A DNA stretch of 64,000 nucleotides from Platerodrilus igneus (GCA_036346225.1 JARFIW010000170.1:8432501-8496500); one strand, 5' to 3'. Counted from the stretch's first letter, positions 1 through 12,492 are shown. Notes: generated by a model from the letters alone, not told the origin. Numbers and translations are program-made.

Positions 1-2200
1 ACAGATGTCTAATCTTTAATAAGGTCATTAATCATTTCTATATCTGAATAAGTTTGAAATTTTATTTACTCAAATTAACTACATGTGATTTAAATTTTCT
101 ATAAAGAAATGAACTAAACTGATGTGATATACATGTAAACCAATACACAGATCTGTCCATTGGGTATCAGAAATCTAGTTTTGAAATATTATTAAAAGTA
201 AGGTCTTGTTATGTCAAGACAGATTTATAAGAAAAACCCGAATTCAATTTTATTATTTTGTATTTGTAACCATTTTTAAAAAAAACGAAAAGAGAGAAAC
301 TATATTAAATTACATTTTTGGACTCAATCTTTTTATTTCATGCATAATTAATTTTAATAAGAATATCTTAGAGCAAATAAATTTTTTGAATAGTGAAATT
401 AGACAAATGCTGAAGTAATTTAAAAGCACAGATATGTTACAATTGATTTATTCTAGATATCCCTTTTTAATTCAAATACCTTTGGTGTGGTAATCTCAAG
501 ATTATCCACTCATAATTATTAGCATGCTTTTTTTATTAAAAAGCACAAACAGTGTCTTTTTAATAGAAAATTTGTTGTGTACTTTTTCTTTCAGGATCAT
601 CGAGATTGAAGAGGTTGTAAGTATGTTCCAGAAGTTTCCAGATGTGGTAGTTCATTAAGTTGTAAGTTTTTTTATGGTGCTTAAATCCAATGAGTTTCTG
701 TATCTTCTCATAGGAGTATTAAATTTCTAGTGCTGTCCATATAGATACAGCGGCGCTCAATTTCTCTTTTATTATGTTAGCTTATTGTTGAATTTATACC
801 ATCCCCACGCCCATTCTCATTGCTCACCCTTGGGGTAATTCCCAGACTTAGCCGCAAACAAGAAAAAAAAAGGATAAAGCTTCACTTGTATCCAACGAGT
901 GGAGGCAAAAAAAAGTAAGTTTCACAGTATTACTGAAAAAAATCCGTAAAGGAGTATTAGTACATAATTAATACTACCGCGCAGTTATTCCAGTTTTCAA
1001 TATTGATCAATACGACATTAAAAAGTCCTATTTTTGTAAATGATCTTAGTAATAACACTCAGAAAAAATATGGCAATACAAACCTTATGCCGGAGTGTAA
1101 ATGTGATTACTTAGCTGTTTGTTGTACCAATGCAGAATGCTATTAATTCCAGCGCTTAAATGCCACTTAGTGTTGTTATTTTAATGCAGCAGTATTTATG
1201 AGGAGTAAAATTAGATAACTCTTTCATTTACAATACCCTTCAGTGTGATTGTTACTTAAATATAATTAATATTTAATATAAATACATGGGGAGTGAAGAA
1301 TTAGATGTTCGTTTAAACCATCAGTTTAATTTTGTTTTGCCATTTAAATTCATTAATGCTATTTATTTGAGTTATATTTCACATGTACTTTTGTGTTTAA
1401 TTATCATTCTTCTTTTAGAACCCCCAATCTTTGACTGTGACACCGTGTCATTTGTTTTCTTCTTTTCCTTTTTTCTTTGTTACTGTAATTTGGGTCAGTA
1501 CCCCCTTATTACTGATTTAGTTCATTTATTCCTGGCCCACTCGTCCTACGGGTAACACGTTGTTCGCAAAACATTAATTTTATGGCTATTTTTATGAGTA
1601 TATAGATATTGGAGTATGCGTTTCATGGTTACGGTTTTTTAAACCCTAGTGAATTTGATAAATAACTTTATTATGTCGGTTATTTCGTGATATTGATCTG
1701 TAATTTTCTTAGTTTAATATAAAGCGGCGTAAAATTGAGGGCGCCAAACCGTTCTTGTCCCAGCAATTTCTTTGATACTATCGCTACCCAAAAAACCGTT
1801 ATTCCCTATAGGTCTCCGTGTTTTCGATGTTCCAAAATCACGTCAGCTCCTCTTTACGTTTGTTAACCATAACTTAAAACTATTCATTACCTTTTTATCC
1901 CATTCTAAACTGACCTGCACCTTAAAGAAGTTCTAAAATACTAGAACGGGTAGAATGGCTTGCGTGTTTCAGTGAGCTAAGAAGCCAAACTACAGATTTA
2001 ACCAAATTAGTGTGACCTTTAGCGAGAAAACAATCTAAGACACGTTCCCTGAAAGAAGGCATCAGCTTTTTCGGTACTTAGAGTGGAATAGACTTGAGGG
2101 GGGGGAGGGTCGGTATAGCACTCAAAGACACACTACTGCGATGCAAAAAGCAACGAAAAACCAACCACATTACCTCTCAAGTACAGACATCCTGAAATTG
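1..2200. other. AT-rich DNA without an identified gene
   Basis: No reading frame above about 90 codons and none that I recognise. The short open frames at 206-418 and 1286-1555 are rich in F, I, L, N and K, as expected of translated AT-rich noncoding DNA. One weak dispersed repeat lies within (1715-1850, annotated separately). Confidence 0.6.
1715..1850 (+). repeat. Dispersed repeat, copy 1 (partner at 6105-6220)
   Basis: Shares an interrupted, similarly ordered series of short blocks with 6105-6220: a GGCGCC core, then CC, then TTTC.TTGATA, then AAAAC.GTTATTCC. Identity is moderate and the boundaries are not defined. No reading frame. It could be an old MITE or SINE fragment. Confidence 0.35.
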
Positions 2201-2208
2201 TTTTATTC

Positions 2209-2775
2209 ATGGCATACTCTGGGGTAAAAGATTCCGGAGTTAAAATAATCCCACAATGCAGGAAAGCTAAAGAACAGTGGACTGATGAAAAGTGTAAGAT
2301 GGAAATAGAAAACACAAACAAAGCATACAAATTAATTAGAATAAATTTTAGTGATATAAAACTATATAGCAAAAATATAAAGAGCGCAGAAGGAAACATC
2401 GTAGAGAAAGCGATTATATGGCAAGATTATATAGGGAATTTAAATGTAGGACAGGAACTAGAAGCACTAGAACAGTAATCGGGCACTCAAAGTTAAGAAA
2501 AAGGAGTTTCTCGAAATCGTAGGTGAAGAAAGAAATATGTGGAAAACAGTAAAGAATAGAAGAGATTGGATAATATGGCACATAATAAGGCATGAGGGAA
2601 TAGTGCGTAATATATTAGAAGCAGAGAACAGAACAAAGGGAGGTAAAAGTATACTTAAGTTAGACTATTGCACGCAGATAATGAAAGATTTAGGCTGTGG
2701 GATTTTAAGAAATTGTGTGGGTTAGTTCAGAATAGAAAACAATCTAGGTACGCGTCCAACCAGTTTTAGGACTGA
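2209..2775 (+). mobile_element. Non-LTR retrotransposon fragment (endonuclease-RT type), decayed
   Basis: Two consecutive frames resemble one retrotransposon protein. Frame 2209-2478 has the linker pattern KAKEQW...NKAYK seen between endonuclease and RT domains. The frame from about 2487 gives IVGEERNMWKTVKNRR, then a HIIRHEG motif and LDYCTQIMKDLGC, which is the C-terminal end of the RT protein. The catalytic RT core between them is missing, so the fragment is internally deleted. The same C-terminal motifs occur at 36.5-37.05 kb and, at DNA level, at 37.5 kb. Family assignment to the RTE/CR1-like endonuclease-RT group is from memory of conserved motifs; the clade is unsure. Confidence 0.65.
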
Positions 2776-2779
2776 ACTA

Positions 2780-5540
2780 TTGGTGCTAAGCTTTTTATCG
2801 TCTTAAAGACATTTTCAAAATAACTACCTCTTCCATATATGACCAAGGTGATTATATATCGTTTCACAATAATCACCTTCACTTATCTTATTAAATAACT
2901 GCATATGAATTTCCATTTAAGTTTAAACTTTATTAACAGTAAGCTTTAATAATATAGTTGAACGCAAATTGACTTTAAAAACCAAACCTAATCTAACTCC
3001 AACTGGTCAGGTATTATTAACAAAACTTAAAAAGCCTAAACCCGTAAATAATGCTCCCATTCCATTGTTCTAGTTTCCTAGATTGCTTTATACGACATTT
3101 TAAAAACCCATTTATTTGAAAATGCCTTTAGTGATGATATCTAAAATAACAGCTCAATCCCAGCTACCTCGTTCACCATTCCAATGTCTGTTAAAGAAAT
3201 ACAACTGTACATAAAATTATTAGCAAATACATTCAACAATTATAGGTTGCGTTTCTCTTAATGCACACATCTTCCTTAGCGTTACAAAAGTTTTAAACTT
3301 TCTTTCCAATAATATTATGCTTAAATGTAGAGAAATTATTTCCGTCTTCTACAAACCAATTACCACTTCTTTTTAGAGGTTGGTATATACATATTAATTA
3401 AGTGTTGACCAAAATAAACCAAAATGAACTTAAAACTGAAATCATAGTTTAATAATCGAAGGATTTCCAAGTTAACTTCACTGATTCGCCTGTTTATTGC
3501 ATCGGCACGTTAAGTACATACCCATTCCATGGATTTAATTTCCAACATTTAGTTGCGGAGGGAAATCCTACTAATTTCCCTTTTGATACATCACCAACGC
3601 GATTTAAAATCCATTCTTTTCCCGCGTGCTTAATCTTTTTGACTTATATCATCCACAGAAAAGCTCTAAACATTTTGCCATCGACCACCATCGAGGGTCT
3701 TTGACCTAACCACATCCGTTATCAATCTACCATTGCTTTGTGATTTTCTTTACTCTCAAACTTAATCGGTATATTACATTTTTGCCTTTTTTCCGTTCTT
3801 AGACGTTGTACGTCTACAGATTTCTTATGGTCAGCTTCAATGTCTTCAGTTCGTGTGAACGCATTAACTTTATGACATTTTATAAGTTTGTAGTTTCTTG
3901 AACCTGATACAAATATAGCTGTGGACGGTTATATTCCCGATTTTGATTGGTAATTTTTCTTATTGAATACGATTAGTCTGAAATTCCTATCATCACTGCG
4001 GTTTATATAAAAATGTACTAGGTGCTTTTCGGTTTATTTGTTAGTCCTAATTTAATATCATATTTAAATAGTCCATTTATAAAATGTAAACTACCCAATC
4101 TTCTATTAATTTTTCAGATTGATTTTTTGTAGCTAACAGCGAATTGAACTAGCAGCAATTCCTAGGACTTAATGTGTACTTAAGGAGGCTCCAGCGTTAC
4201 AAGTGCATTCATTACAAATATGACGTAACTGATTGTTTTAGCAGCATTAGCTAGAAAAGCGACAATGAAATTAGTTTATTCCTGTATAAATGCTTTCAGG
4301 CAGCGAAGGTAACCCAACCTTTTTCAACAAAAATTTCTATGATTCCTTTGTCACAGTACAATCATGGAGAACTTTAAATTGAATTATACAAAACAGTAGA
4401 AGTACACTTAAAACAAATAAATCAAAAACCATAAAATTAGTAAGACTATATAGCTCGTAAAGCTTCTTTGAGTGTGCTTTAATTAGCTCTATAAACTTTT
4501 ATATAGTAACTTCGACTACGGAAGAAGACGCGCAGCGCTAGCACTGTTTATAGATCATTTACAAGAAGGAAGTTGTTTTATATCAATTTTATTGTCCCAG
4601 TTACGACGCTTTCTATAGAAAAGAGTACCTTACTTCTTAGGAATCGTCATAAAAGCGTAATATGTCAATTTTGTATTTAATTACCGTTAGTTATGACATT
4701 CTAATCAAGGAGTTATAGAAGAATGTCGATGACAGTTGCACAAAAATATGCACAGACTATTTTTTTACAAAAGGTCTCCTAATACGTCAGTAGTACACTT
4801 CTAGTTTGAGTGCGTTTTACCATCATGAGGAGAATTTTAAAATGGCATCCACGTGTTACTTAAGGGTAATACTAAAGGTTGATCGCTTGCCTGCACAGCG
4901 ATCGCAACATATTACACAACTTACAAGCGAGATGGCATAATTTACGTTTCAAATTAACAATGCAGATTAATTTTTAGAGCGCCTACTTTCTAATTCAATG
5001 CCAATTGACAGCTGGTGCACCAAATGATTTTTGTTTATCTGAGTTTCCGCGTGGGTGGGGTTGTAGCTTTAACCCAGATTTCTGTAGTAGAGCACGTTGC
5101 TAATTCCTACAAAATAAACGAGAACAAACCAGATAAACCTAAGAAAATCAGATAAGGGATTGACGGGTAAAACTCCATTACATTCTATAATGCACTTCCC
5201 TACTCTTTCTTCAAGATAACTATGCCCTCTCACAATTAAACTGTAATTTGCTGTAACTATTTATACCTGTTGTAACTAAACGATAGAGCACAATGTGATC
5301 GTTCATTATTATCATTTTCTGTAGCTCGACAACCGTAAGTAATTCCAGACCCAATGATGGAAGGCTGTTGAAGTGGTTTTTGGGTAAAGTCGATATGTTA
5401 TTGTACTCTACGACTTTGACTTCATATTAGAAATGAAATCTTACCTACGCATTAGCCTCGTGGAAGTTTCATAATTTAAACGCCACAGAATGACTACAAA
5501 TAAAAAGCACGTTCGTTGATTTCCATTTTTGCGGTATTTG
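2780..5540. other. AT-rich DNA without an identified gene
   Basis: No recognised coding region, RNA gene or tandem array. No open frame of useful length on either strand. Confidence 0.6.
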
Positions 5541-5570
5541 ATGTAGTTGCACGTACTCGTAATTTTAACT

Positions 5571-5801
5571 AGAACCAAGGAACCAAGGTACCAAATAGAG
5601 AAGCATCCCTATTTTACAGCAGCACTGCTGAGTGTTTTTGATGATAACTATATCGACACTAATGTCTTACCTCGTGCTCTTGAAACTGCAGCTACAAACA
5701 TAGAAAGGAAATTTATTATAAATTTTCTACGATCATATAAAGTTTTCGGCAAAAAGTTGGCGCTAAAGTATCGGCGAGCTATTTTTACTTTATATCAATG
5801 A
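5571..5801 (+). CDS. Short open frame of unknown nature (weak)
   Basis: An open stretch of about 75 codons ending in TGA at 5799-5801. Its amino acid composition is mixed (D, N, T, A, R, K, Y) and looks more protein-like than the neighbouring AT-rich frames, for example the segment LPRALETAATNIERK. There is no ATG at the head of the frame and no splice site that I would trust. I do not recognise a family. It may be a decayed exon or transposon fragment, or chance. Confidence 0.2.
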   Translation, partial: RTKEPRYQIEKHPYFTAALLSVFDDNYIDTNVLPRALETAATNIERKFIINFLRSYKVFGKKLALKYRRAIFTLYQ

Positions 5802-5804
5802 AGT

Positions 5805-7900
5805 CTTCATAGAATTATCAACTTGTCTTTGTCTACTAAATGCCGTTTAGCTTAGCACTTTGACAGATTTTTTTAATTTTTCTACATGTCAGTTCCTACG
5901 GGTGAAAATAACGTCACGTTATAAATTTTAAATTGTTTAAAGGGAACAGAAACTCCGTAAACATTTTAGGGTGCACCGGCCAACTTTCAATGGTGCGAGA
6001 GTGGGATGCTATGAAAAATATAAAATAAATAATAAAATCTAAGGTATAAAATAATCGAAATATAAAACTACTTTACAAGTTCTGTTCAGCTTGAAAAGCT
6101 TTATTAATTGTCAAAATTAAAAGGCGCCGAACCATCTTGAACCGGTAGTTTCGTTGATATTTTCGTTATTGGAAAACGGTTATTCCAGATAGACCTACCT
6201 GCTGTCCGTTTTCCTAAATCTCGTTTTCTCATTTTCTACCTTGCATAATCACACCTTAAAACAACTTTTTCACCTATTAATCAACAGAAATTCTCAAGGA
6301 ATCGACGGGTAAGTGCACCTCCTTCGTGATACCTGGTTATGTCAAGAATGAATGTGGAGGCAGGTTTCCACAGCGTAGAACAGCACCACTCCTGATTGGT
6401 CGGTGAAACGACACATATCTGTTACAAATCATAGAAATTATATTTCACATTTGTTCCCATGCTATGGAAACCGTTAATACGAAAACACAAAGGTAAATCG
6501 TACCAGCCTATTTTCCTAGCTCTGTATTACACAAATATCCGTAATAACAAATTAATTAACTAAAAGTTTCCCAAAATTAAGTATTTACAAAAAGTAATTT
6601 TTTGAGCATTTTTAAACGAGGAACAATAGCGACAAAGCTTCAATAAGTAAAAGCAAAAGTTTGTGTACACGTAAAACTTATATTCAAATAATGCCTTTAG
6701 GTGACACTTGGCTTTCAAACCGTAGCAATCTTTGCGACACCAGGAAACGGAATAAATAATCTTACGATTATCAGGCTACGTCATTTGCGCACCCAAGAGT
6801 CCTACTAGCCGCCACACCGACCGCACAAAATTAGTAGAAAAGTACGAGACTTGATACTTAAAACTGGCATTCAATACTCACTGTAAAAACCTAATACGAA
6901 ATTAATGTTTTTACACATAGTATACAGATGCACACAAATTTTTTAAAATACCTTTAAATACTCCCTGTATGTTTGTTGTGGTTTGTTTAGCATTCTTCTT
7001 AATCTTCTTTGTGAATGAAACTACTCATAGTTTTTAAAATCTATTTTATTTACGTTTCGAATACCTTTAAGGTATTCTTTTAACTCTAACAAATTAAAGG
7101 TACTGGTTTACTATCAAAGGTAAAAACAATATACAACAACAAAAACTTTACATTAACAAATTGTACAGTGACGCTAAGCTCAACGATATACAAAGCATTT
7201 TTCACTTGCACATAATTCATACCTTTCATCATAAATTCCAAAAGTTCGGAATATTAGTTAGATAAGGTAAACTCTAAAAGATATTGACAAAGAGAAAGAC
7301 AACTGAATAATTTATTATTTGCAACATCAATCAGATAAGGTAAAATCCCAAAGATATTTTTAAAAAGAAAAATTTTTCTGGTTAGGAGGTCCCACTCTTG
7401 GCAAAGCACACCGGCCCTCTTATATATACATAAAATGGAAAGACTCCCAAAGGAGTAGGTTAATCTCGTAAGATCCTGAAAGTGGATTTCTTTTCTCATG
7501 CCCTTCAGAAGTAGAGGTTCCGTAAAACGGCAACCGTTCATAAGAACGGCATGAAAGACCAAGTAAGAATGTCTACTTCGCCGTTGATTAAAAGAAGATA
7601 AGCACACAGGCCAAATCAAAAATCAATTACAGTGACAACAGCTTTAGCGTAAACCCCAAGGAATACAGTGGCTATTTAAAATCATGTATGCTAATAAGTA
7701 TTTTGAATTTAAATTGAATTGTGAAAATGATTGTATGGAATGGTTTGTTGATCTATCGAATTTACTTTCAAATACAGCTTAGAATGATGTTTAGTTTGAA
7801 CAATAAAGATTCACATTTAAATCTGCTCTTAGCTGTCATATTTCTAATTAGACTTTTACTTTAAATCATAATAGAGTTTATACCCACTGAGAAGGTAAGA
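5805..7900. other. Mostly unannotated DNA with dispersed-repeat pieces
   Basis: Holds the second copy of the 1715 repeat (about 6105-6220), the 6955-7075 repeat listed separately, and a partial direct repeat (AGATAAGGTAAA at about 7260 and 7331, roughly 72 bp apart). A 121-codon open frame on the minus strand (7254-7619) begins with TTG, spans this direct repeat and matches nothing I know. I treat it as chance. Confidence 0.45.
6955..7075 (+). repeat. Dispersed repeat (partner at 37895-38010)
   Basis: Both places read AATACTCCC.GTATGTTTGT, then GTGGTTTGTTT, then ATTCTTCTTAAT, and continue into TTTATTTACGTTTCGA. The same order of blocks on the same strand shows a shared repeat family. Near 37.9 kb it lies between non-LTR retrotransposon fragments, so it may be a 3' UTR piece of one of them. 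Confidence 0.5.
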
Positions 7901-7904
7901 TTGA

Positions 7905-8340
7905 GAGTATCTGATACACATTCACCCTTTCTCCACTACCTCCCTACCACCTTCCACATTTTTACTTTTACTTTCCACATTCCACCTTCCACATTTTACC
8001 TTCTACGTTTTACCTTCCACAATTTTAATCCTTATTTTACCTTCCACATCTTACCTTCCACGTTTTTACTCCCTATTTTACCTTCCACATCTTATCCTCC
8101 ACATCTTACCTTCCAGATCTTACCTTCCACATCTTACCTTCCACGTTCTTCCTTATACATTTTACCATCCACCTTTTCCTTCCACATTTCTTTTCCATTT
8201 TCTAACTTGCACATTTTTCCTTCCACATCTCTACTTCCACATTCTGCCTTACACATTTTACCGACCACATGTTTCCTCCCATATTCTATCGTCCACCCAA
8301 CGCTACCCACAACTTACCAGCAACGTACTTCCTTTCACGC
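7905..8340 (+). repeat. Degenerate minisatellite, TTCCACAT-TTTACC unit
   Basis: About 25 to 30 imperfect repeats of a unit near TTTTACCTTCCACAT, with a period close to 13-15 bases. The array is open in one frame (7901-8407, rich in T, F, H, P, L, S), but that is a by-product of the repeat. The reverse complement of this unit makes up the arrays at 15.79, 17.10 and 19.02 kb. Confidence 0.85.
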
Positions 8341-8539
8341 CGTTCTTTTTTACGCCCTTGACGTTTGCATGAATCAACAAAATAATTTATTTAAAATATT
8401 CTCTTAATAACTACATTTTTACAGACGAAAGTATTTAAACCATTGTCTTATAATAACTACAGTTTCTATAGCACAGCTGGAGGCGTCAACTTAACCATGG
8501 TAATTTGGCCTTTTGCCTTGTGCTTCCAACCAACTTACC

Positions 8540-8700
8540 ATAAGGAAGACACCCGCGGCGAAGATCATTTAGTGCAACGGTTAGAGTTGGATTGGAAGTC
8601 CTTCTAGGTTCAAACCTGGAAGTGGACCATGACCTTCTGCTCGGGTCCCCCTGCAGGAAGGCATTCCGACTACCTATAACCATTCCTCTCTTCTCGCTTG
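8540..8700 (+). repeat. Possible tRNA-derived SINE fragment
   Basis: Contains TTCTAGGTTCAAACCTGG, a good match to a pol III B box, preceded about 45 bases upstream by TAGTGCAACGGTTAGAG, which resembles an A box. It does not fold as an intact tRNA by eye. It is different from the SINE family at 12.2 kb. It lies just beyond the 3' end of the minus-strand LINE at 8.9-11.5 kb. Confidence 0.3.
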
Positions 8701-8879
8701 TGATTTAACACTCAGGAAGTACCGTTAGGCTTTATTTCTGAGTACTTGCAAACTATTCAGTTGTCCTACGACAATCCTTATGTCCGCCTGTCCCGGTTCA
8801 ACTCTCACTGCATCTTTGACTCACAATCTTATATATCATATCATTTGTTGAGTTCCACCACTTCTCGGTTTCCAGAAGG

Positions 8880-9935
8880 ATGCTGCTAACGCTTACGCTA
8901 TTAATTTTTTGCCGCAGATATTCTCGGCTACCGTCCGTTCTTGCTGCCATGTCTGGCATATAAAAATCGTATGCGTCAGGCTGTCCTGGGCATCACAATA
9001 CAAACATTCTTCGTCTTCCTGTTTACCAATTCCTTTTAAGTATGTGGAGAAGACTCAATATCTCGTAATGATGTGCGTCATGTGATAGCCCACCTCTCCC
9101 AGTTACATTCGACCCATGTTCTTACGTATTTTATATAGGTTTTGGAATTGCCTTCACTGTTGTCTCAGATAGTGTGCCACACCTGAAATATGGCCTATCT
9201 GGCCTCTTTACTGGTCACTGCTCCGTGTTTGTGTCTTAGAGCGCAACTTCAAGTGCAGCCTGATTGGGAAAATCCCAGCAAACAGCAAGACAGCTGGGGT
9301 CGACGCCACACTATTCGCCGATGTTATCTTAATGGCGAGCCTTCTATTAAGCTATTCTAGCACTTTTTCGTAATGTCAATACTTTATTGCAGTCTTCCAC
9401 ATGGGCGTGGCTTCCAAAATTATAAACAATGTCACATTTAACAGCATTCTACGCTTTTTTCCCTAAGGCCGTCTATATTTGGCATGGCCCTGGCGAGCTG
9501 CCTTATCTCGCTACTGACTTTCTCATACGTCCTAATTACATGTGTCGTCATGCGGATGTTATGGTCTACATAAACCTCCATGTACTTTATTGCATCTCGA
9601 CTAGTTATGCTACCATCGCCTATTTTTAGATTAATACTGCCAACACGTTTTTTACCGTGCAAGATCATGACTTCTGTTTTATTCGATGCAAGTTCAATAC
9701 CCATTCTATTAGCTTTTGCTGAATTCTTGTTATAGTTTATTCGGTAGTTAACAACAGATCAGTCTTTGTCCTTGCAGTGGCTATGATCGCCATGTCATCT
9801 CCATAAACTACAAATATTACTCCGTCCTAAACCTCTGTTCTTACCAGTTGATCTTACATTTCACAACGTGGGCCAATGACCTACCCTAGAGGTACTCCGG
9901 CTGAAATTTGTACCGAGCGACCGCCCTACAGTTCT
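8880..9935 (-). pseudogene. R1/jockey-like non-LTR retrotransposon, RT C-terminal half of ORF2
   Basis: Read on the minus strand, the remnant starts with QISAGVPLG (the GVPQGS-type RT motif). It continues with VVYGDDMAIIATA, where Y-x-D-D is the catalytic RT motif. The open frame 9704-9438 carries GIELASNKTEV and the thumb signature IKYMEVYVDHNI. Downstream are pieces of the connection region and a C-terminal Cys/His motif, CLYCDAQDSLTHTIFIC, near 9.0 kb. This order is typical of the R1/jockey group. The frame is broken by several stops and shifts. Endonuclease and fingers are absent: the fragment joins directly to ORF1 at about 9935. Not functional. Confidence 0.85.
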
Positions 9936-11522
9936 TTGCCACGTGCTTTCTTGGTCGCATCGGTGGCAAAGCTTAGATCTGTCAGGGCCCTGACATACCT
10001 TAGACTCATGGTCATACGCCCAACATTTACTGCATTTCTTAGCCTCATATCTTTTCTCTACACTGTATGGAACTAGCCGATCCTCAATTCCTTCGACGGT
10101 ATTTTTTTGAGTCCGTTTTACGGATCGCCAGTGTAATTGCCAACGTGACTCGGTACCCAGGCGCATTTTACTCAGTTTGTAGGTACTATTCTTTAAACTC
10201 CCTATCTTGTCCTCGATTGCTTCTAAAATTTCTTCTTTATAGGTGTTCGGCTCCAGCCCTTTAATATGCAATGTTTTCATCTCTGATCCAGCACTAACTT
10301 TTTTTGTTTGCAGCTGTGAATACATACATTTTATAGCCGCACAGATTCTATTTAAAGATTCCTCGTTTTTCTCTGTAGTTTTTAGAACCTTCCCCTCGTT
10401 AGTACTCCTGAGCCGTTTAATTGCCACGGTTACGTCACTATTTTTAAGGTTAGTTTCTAGTTCCGTCAAAATCGATCTATAATCTGTTCCAGCTTTCCCA
10501 ACTATTAGTGCATACGTGCTTCGACCTCGTGATACCTTATCATTAACTCTCAAACTCTGTTCCTGTTTATCAACAACGAATAGTTTAGTTTTAGCCTCTG
10601 TACCCCCATAAATCCAAGCTAACATTTTATAAAAAATACCCACACTTATTCCATCCACACAGAGGAACACCAATGCTCCATCATTCCCAGTTTCTTCCAC
10701 TACTTGAAAGTTTTCTTAGCATTCCATCTTCCGTCCTCTCGTATCTAAACCATACGACTTTCCTGACTGTAGCAGGTTCTTTATCACCTCAGTTGACCGT
10801 AGTAGTTGTGGGTTCCTTTTCTTAAACAATTTATGTATCCCGTTACCCATTACAGGATCGCCTAGTTCCACCACCACCACCTTCGTGTCGGTAATACCAG
10901 TCTCCAATGGATTTCCCGTAATGATTTCCACATTGTCTAATAACATACTTTCCCAATGTTAAGTTGTAATGTCATTCCATGTCACCTTGTCCCTAGACTA
11001 TGGCAGTACTCTTATTTGCTGTGTCTATCCCGTTTCGGCCTATGGACTTATCTTGGTATGCTGCCTTGGTAAAGTCCCCGTAATAAGATTTGCCTCCTTT
11101 TCTAGTCTCTCCCACCTTAATGTGTCTTCCAACTTCTCAATTCTTTTGTTTAACCTCCTGATTGCTTCGTCCAGTTAATCTTCCAGCTTTTTTCTTCTCT
11201 CGTCTGCTTCTATTTGATCAAGCAACATGTCAGACATTATTCCCTTCATACTCATCAATGCTAATTTAATAGGAACATACACGTTATTATTTTGTTTAGT
11301 TCAGTCTATTGCATCTTCTATTTTGGCCACCAATTGCAGCTGGTATTGACTAGTCGCTTCACAGAAGTTTGGACACTCCTCAGATGAGCCAATCGCTTTT
11401 CTTTTCTTTTTTAGCTTCGCACCGCTCACCGACTGAGTGACTTCTATAGACCGTTCTGCACATTTAATGGATTTGGCACTTCTTTTAAAAGCGCTACTCT
11501 CGTCGACCTGTATTTTATTCAC
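9936..11522 (-). pseudogene. R1/jockey-like non-LTR retrotransposon ORF1 (nucleic-acid-binding, zinc knuckles), decayed
   Basis: Three minus-strand frames (11522-11301, 10946-10716, 10700 onward) are consistent with one decayed ORF1. The last contains CSKCWAYDHESKVC followed by GPDRSKLCHRCDQ, the paired CCHC knuckles with the GPDRS linker that end ORF1 proteins of R1/jockey-type elements. ORF1 binds the element's RNA. The N-terminal part is lysine- and serine-rich, as is usual. After CHRCDQ the sequence jumps within a few codons into the RT motif GVPLG of ORF2, so several hundred codons of ORF2 are missing. The transcription unit runs from high to low coordinates. Confidence 0.75.
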
Positions 11523-11989
11523 TTCTAGTCTTTTTTCATCCTACATGAGTCTCTCTAACTTTACTTCCAGACGCTTCCCATGTTCCACCTGACCTGGTCG
11601 CCTACCAGAGACATGGTTTGCAAGCAGTCGCTAGCTGACGGTCGGGGGTGGCCTGCCTTCAAATCCACCACACCGACCGGTACTAGAAACCAGTGCCTTT
11701 GCATTGTTCGTCGTTTCCAATCATATTATTATAAGAAGTATCCACGTCATAGCCAAGTCTTCTTTATCGTTTTCAATCCCTTCCAATCCGTATCCATAGA
11801 ATAGCCATTTAATTGCGTCGTCGATTTAATGCACGGGTACACCATCAGTGCCAAGCAACCAAAGCTACTGCTTGGCGCCCATCTCCTTACTTTTCCTTCA
11901 TACATATGGGTCTGTTACGTTCTCGTTTCAGATTTATAGAATAGAATTGAAATAGGTCCGTTTGACCTCGGCAAACCCAATACTCATTC

Positions 11990-12176
11990 GGGTAGATTCG
12001 GGGTCGATAGCAGAAAAGTAAAAAAATTGATTCCTGATAGAAAAGGATATAACATGCTCCACCCAAAAAGTGCAAGAGATTACTTACGAAGCAAAGTTGA
12101 GCAGAGAAATAAGCCGTATTTCTTTTATCCGGGCTTGGGACCGGCAACAGCAGGGGCAGGTACAGTGCAAGTACCG
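11990..12176 (+). other. Open coding-like stretch interrupted by a SINE; continues at 12478
   Basis: A frame with coding-like composition includes NKPYFFYPGLGPATAGAG and is open up to the point where the SINE begins. The frame resumes beyond the SINE after the duplicated 15 bases and meets a stop at about 12520. I do not recognise the protein. It may be a remnant of a mobile element or virus-like gene. No usable start context is visible. Confidence 0.3.
12162..12176 (+). repeat. Target-site duplication, left copy
   Basis: ACAGTGCAAGTACCG is repeated exactly at 12478-12492. The bases just outside each copy differ, so the duplication is 15 bp long. This size is typical of LINE-mobilised SINE insertion. 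Confidence 0.85.
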
Positions 12177-12477
12177 TTCATTTATATTTCTAATGCTCCA
12201 CCCGAAGGTACTACATTGGCCAGGAGGCGAGTTTTTTGTTGCCTAGAAATTTAGAATTTTGCCGAACCCTTGCCGTTCCAGGCAAGGTAGGGATCTTTAA
12301 CGTGCGTGACAACACTCACACACGGGACCTCTATTTAACCTCTCATCCGAACGAGGGCGTAATTTTTGTGAAAAATGCTCACCTGCCATTTTTCAAGCAG
12401 TAAGCCGTATCGGGATTCGAACCCAGGACCTTAGGATCCGTAGTCTTACGCTTACTACATTGATCCACGGGGACGCC
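12177..12477 (-). mobile_element. tRNA-derived SINE, full-length copy with target duplications
   Basis: On the minus strand the element starts GGCGTCCCCGTGGATCA, with an A-box-like TGGATCAATGTAGTAAG and a B box GGGTTCGAATCCC. The body includes GAGCATTTTTCACAAAAATT and CCTCGTTCGGATGAGAGG, and the 3' end lies at 12177. It is framed by 15-bp direct repeats. Related copies are at about 13640-13925 (plus strand) and 37225-37445 (minus strand). The tRNA-like head would serve as an internal pol III promoter. It is noncoding; the frames overlapping it are shadows. Confidence 0.85.
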
Positions 12478-12492
12478 ACAGTGCAAGTACCG
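12478..12492 (+). repeat. Target-site duplication, right copy
   Basis: Second exact copy of ACAGTGCAAGTACCG, abutting the 5' (tRNA-like) end of the minus-strand SINE. Confidence 0.85.

Noticed and set aside
7254..7619. 121-codon minus-strand open frame
   Set aside because: Starts with TTG, contains an internal direct repeat and matches no family I know.
7901..8407. 168-codon plus-strand frame rich in T, F, H, P, L and S
   Set aside because: It is the translation of the TTCCACAT minisatellite; no protein-like start or domain.
12420..12477. tRNA gene on the minus strand
   Set aside because: A and B boxes are present, but the sequence continues into a SINE body and lacks a proper cloverleaf.
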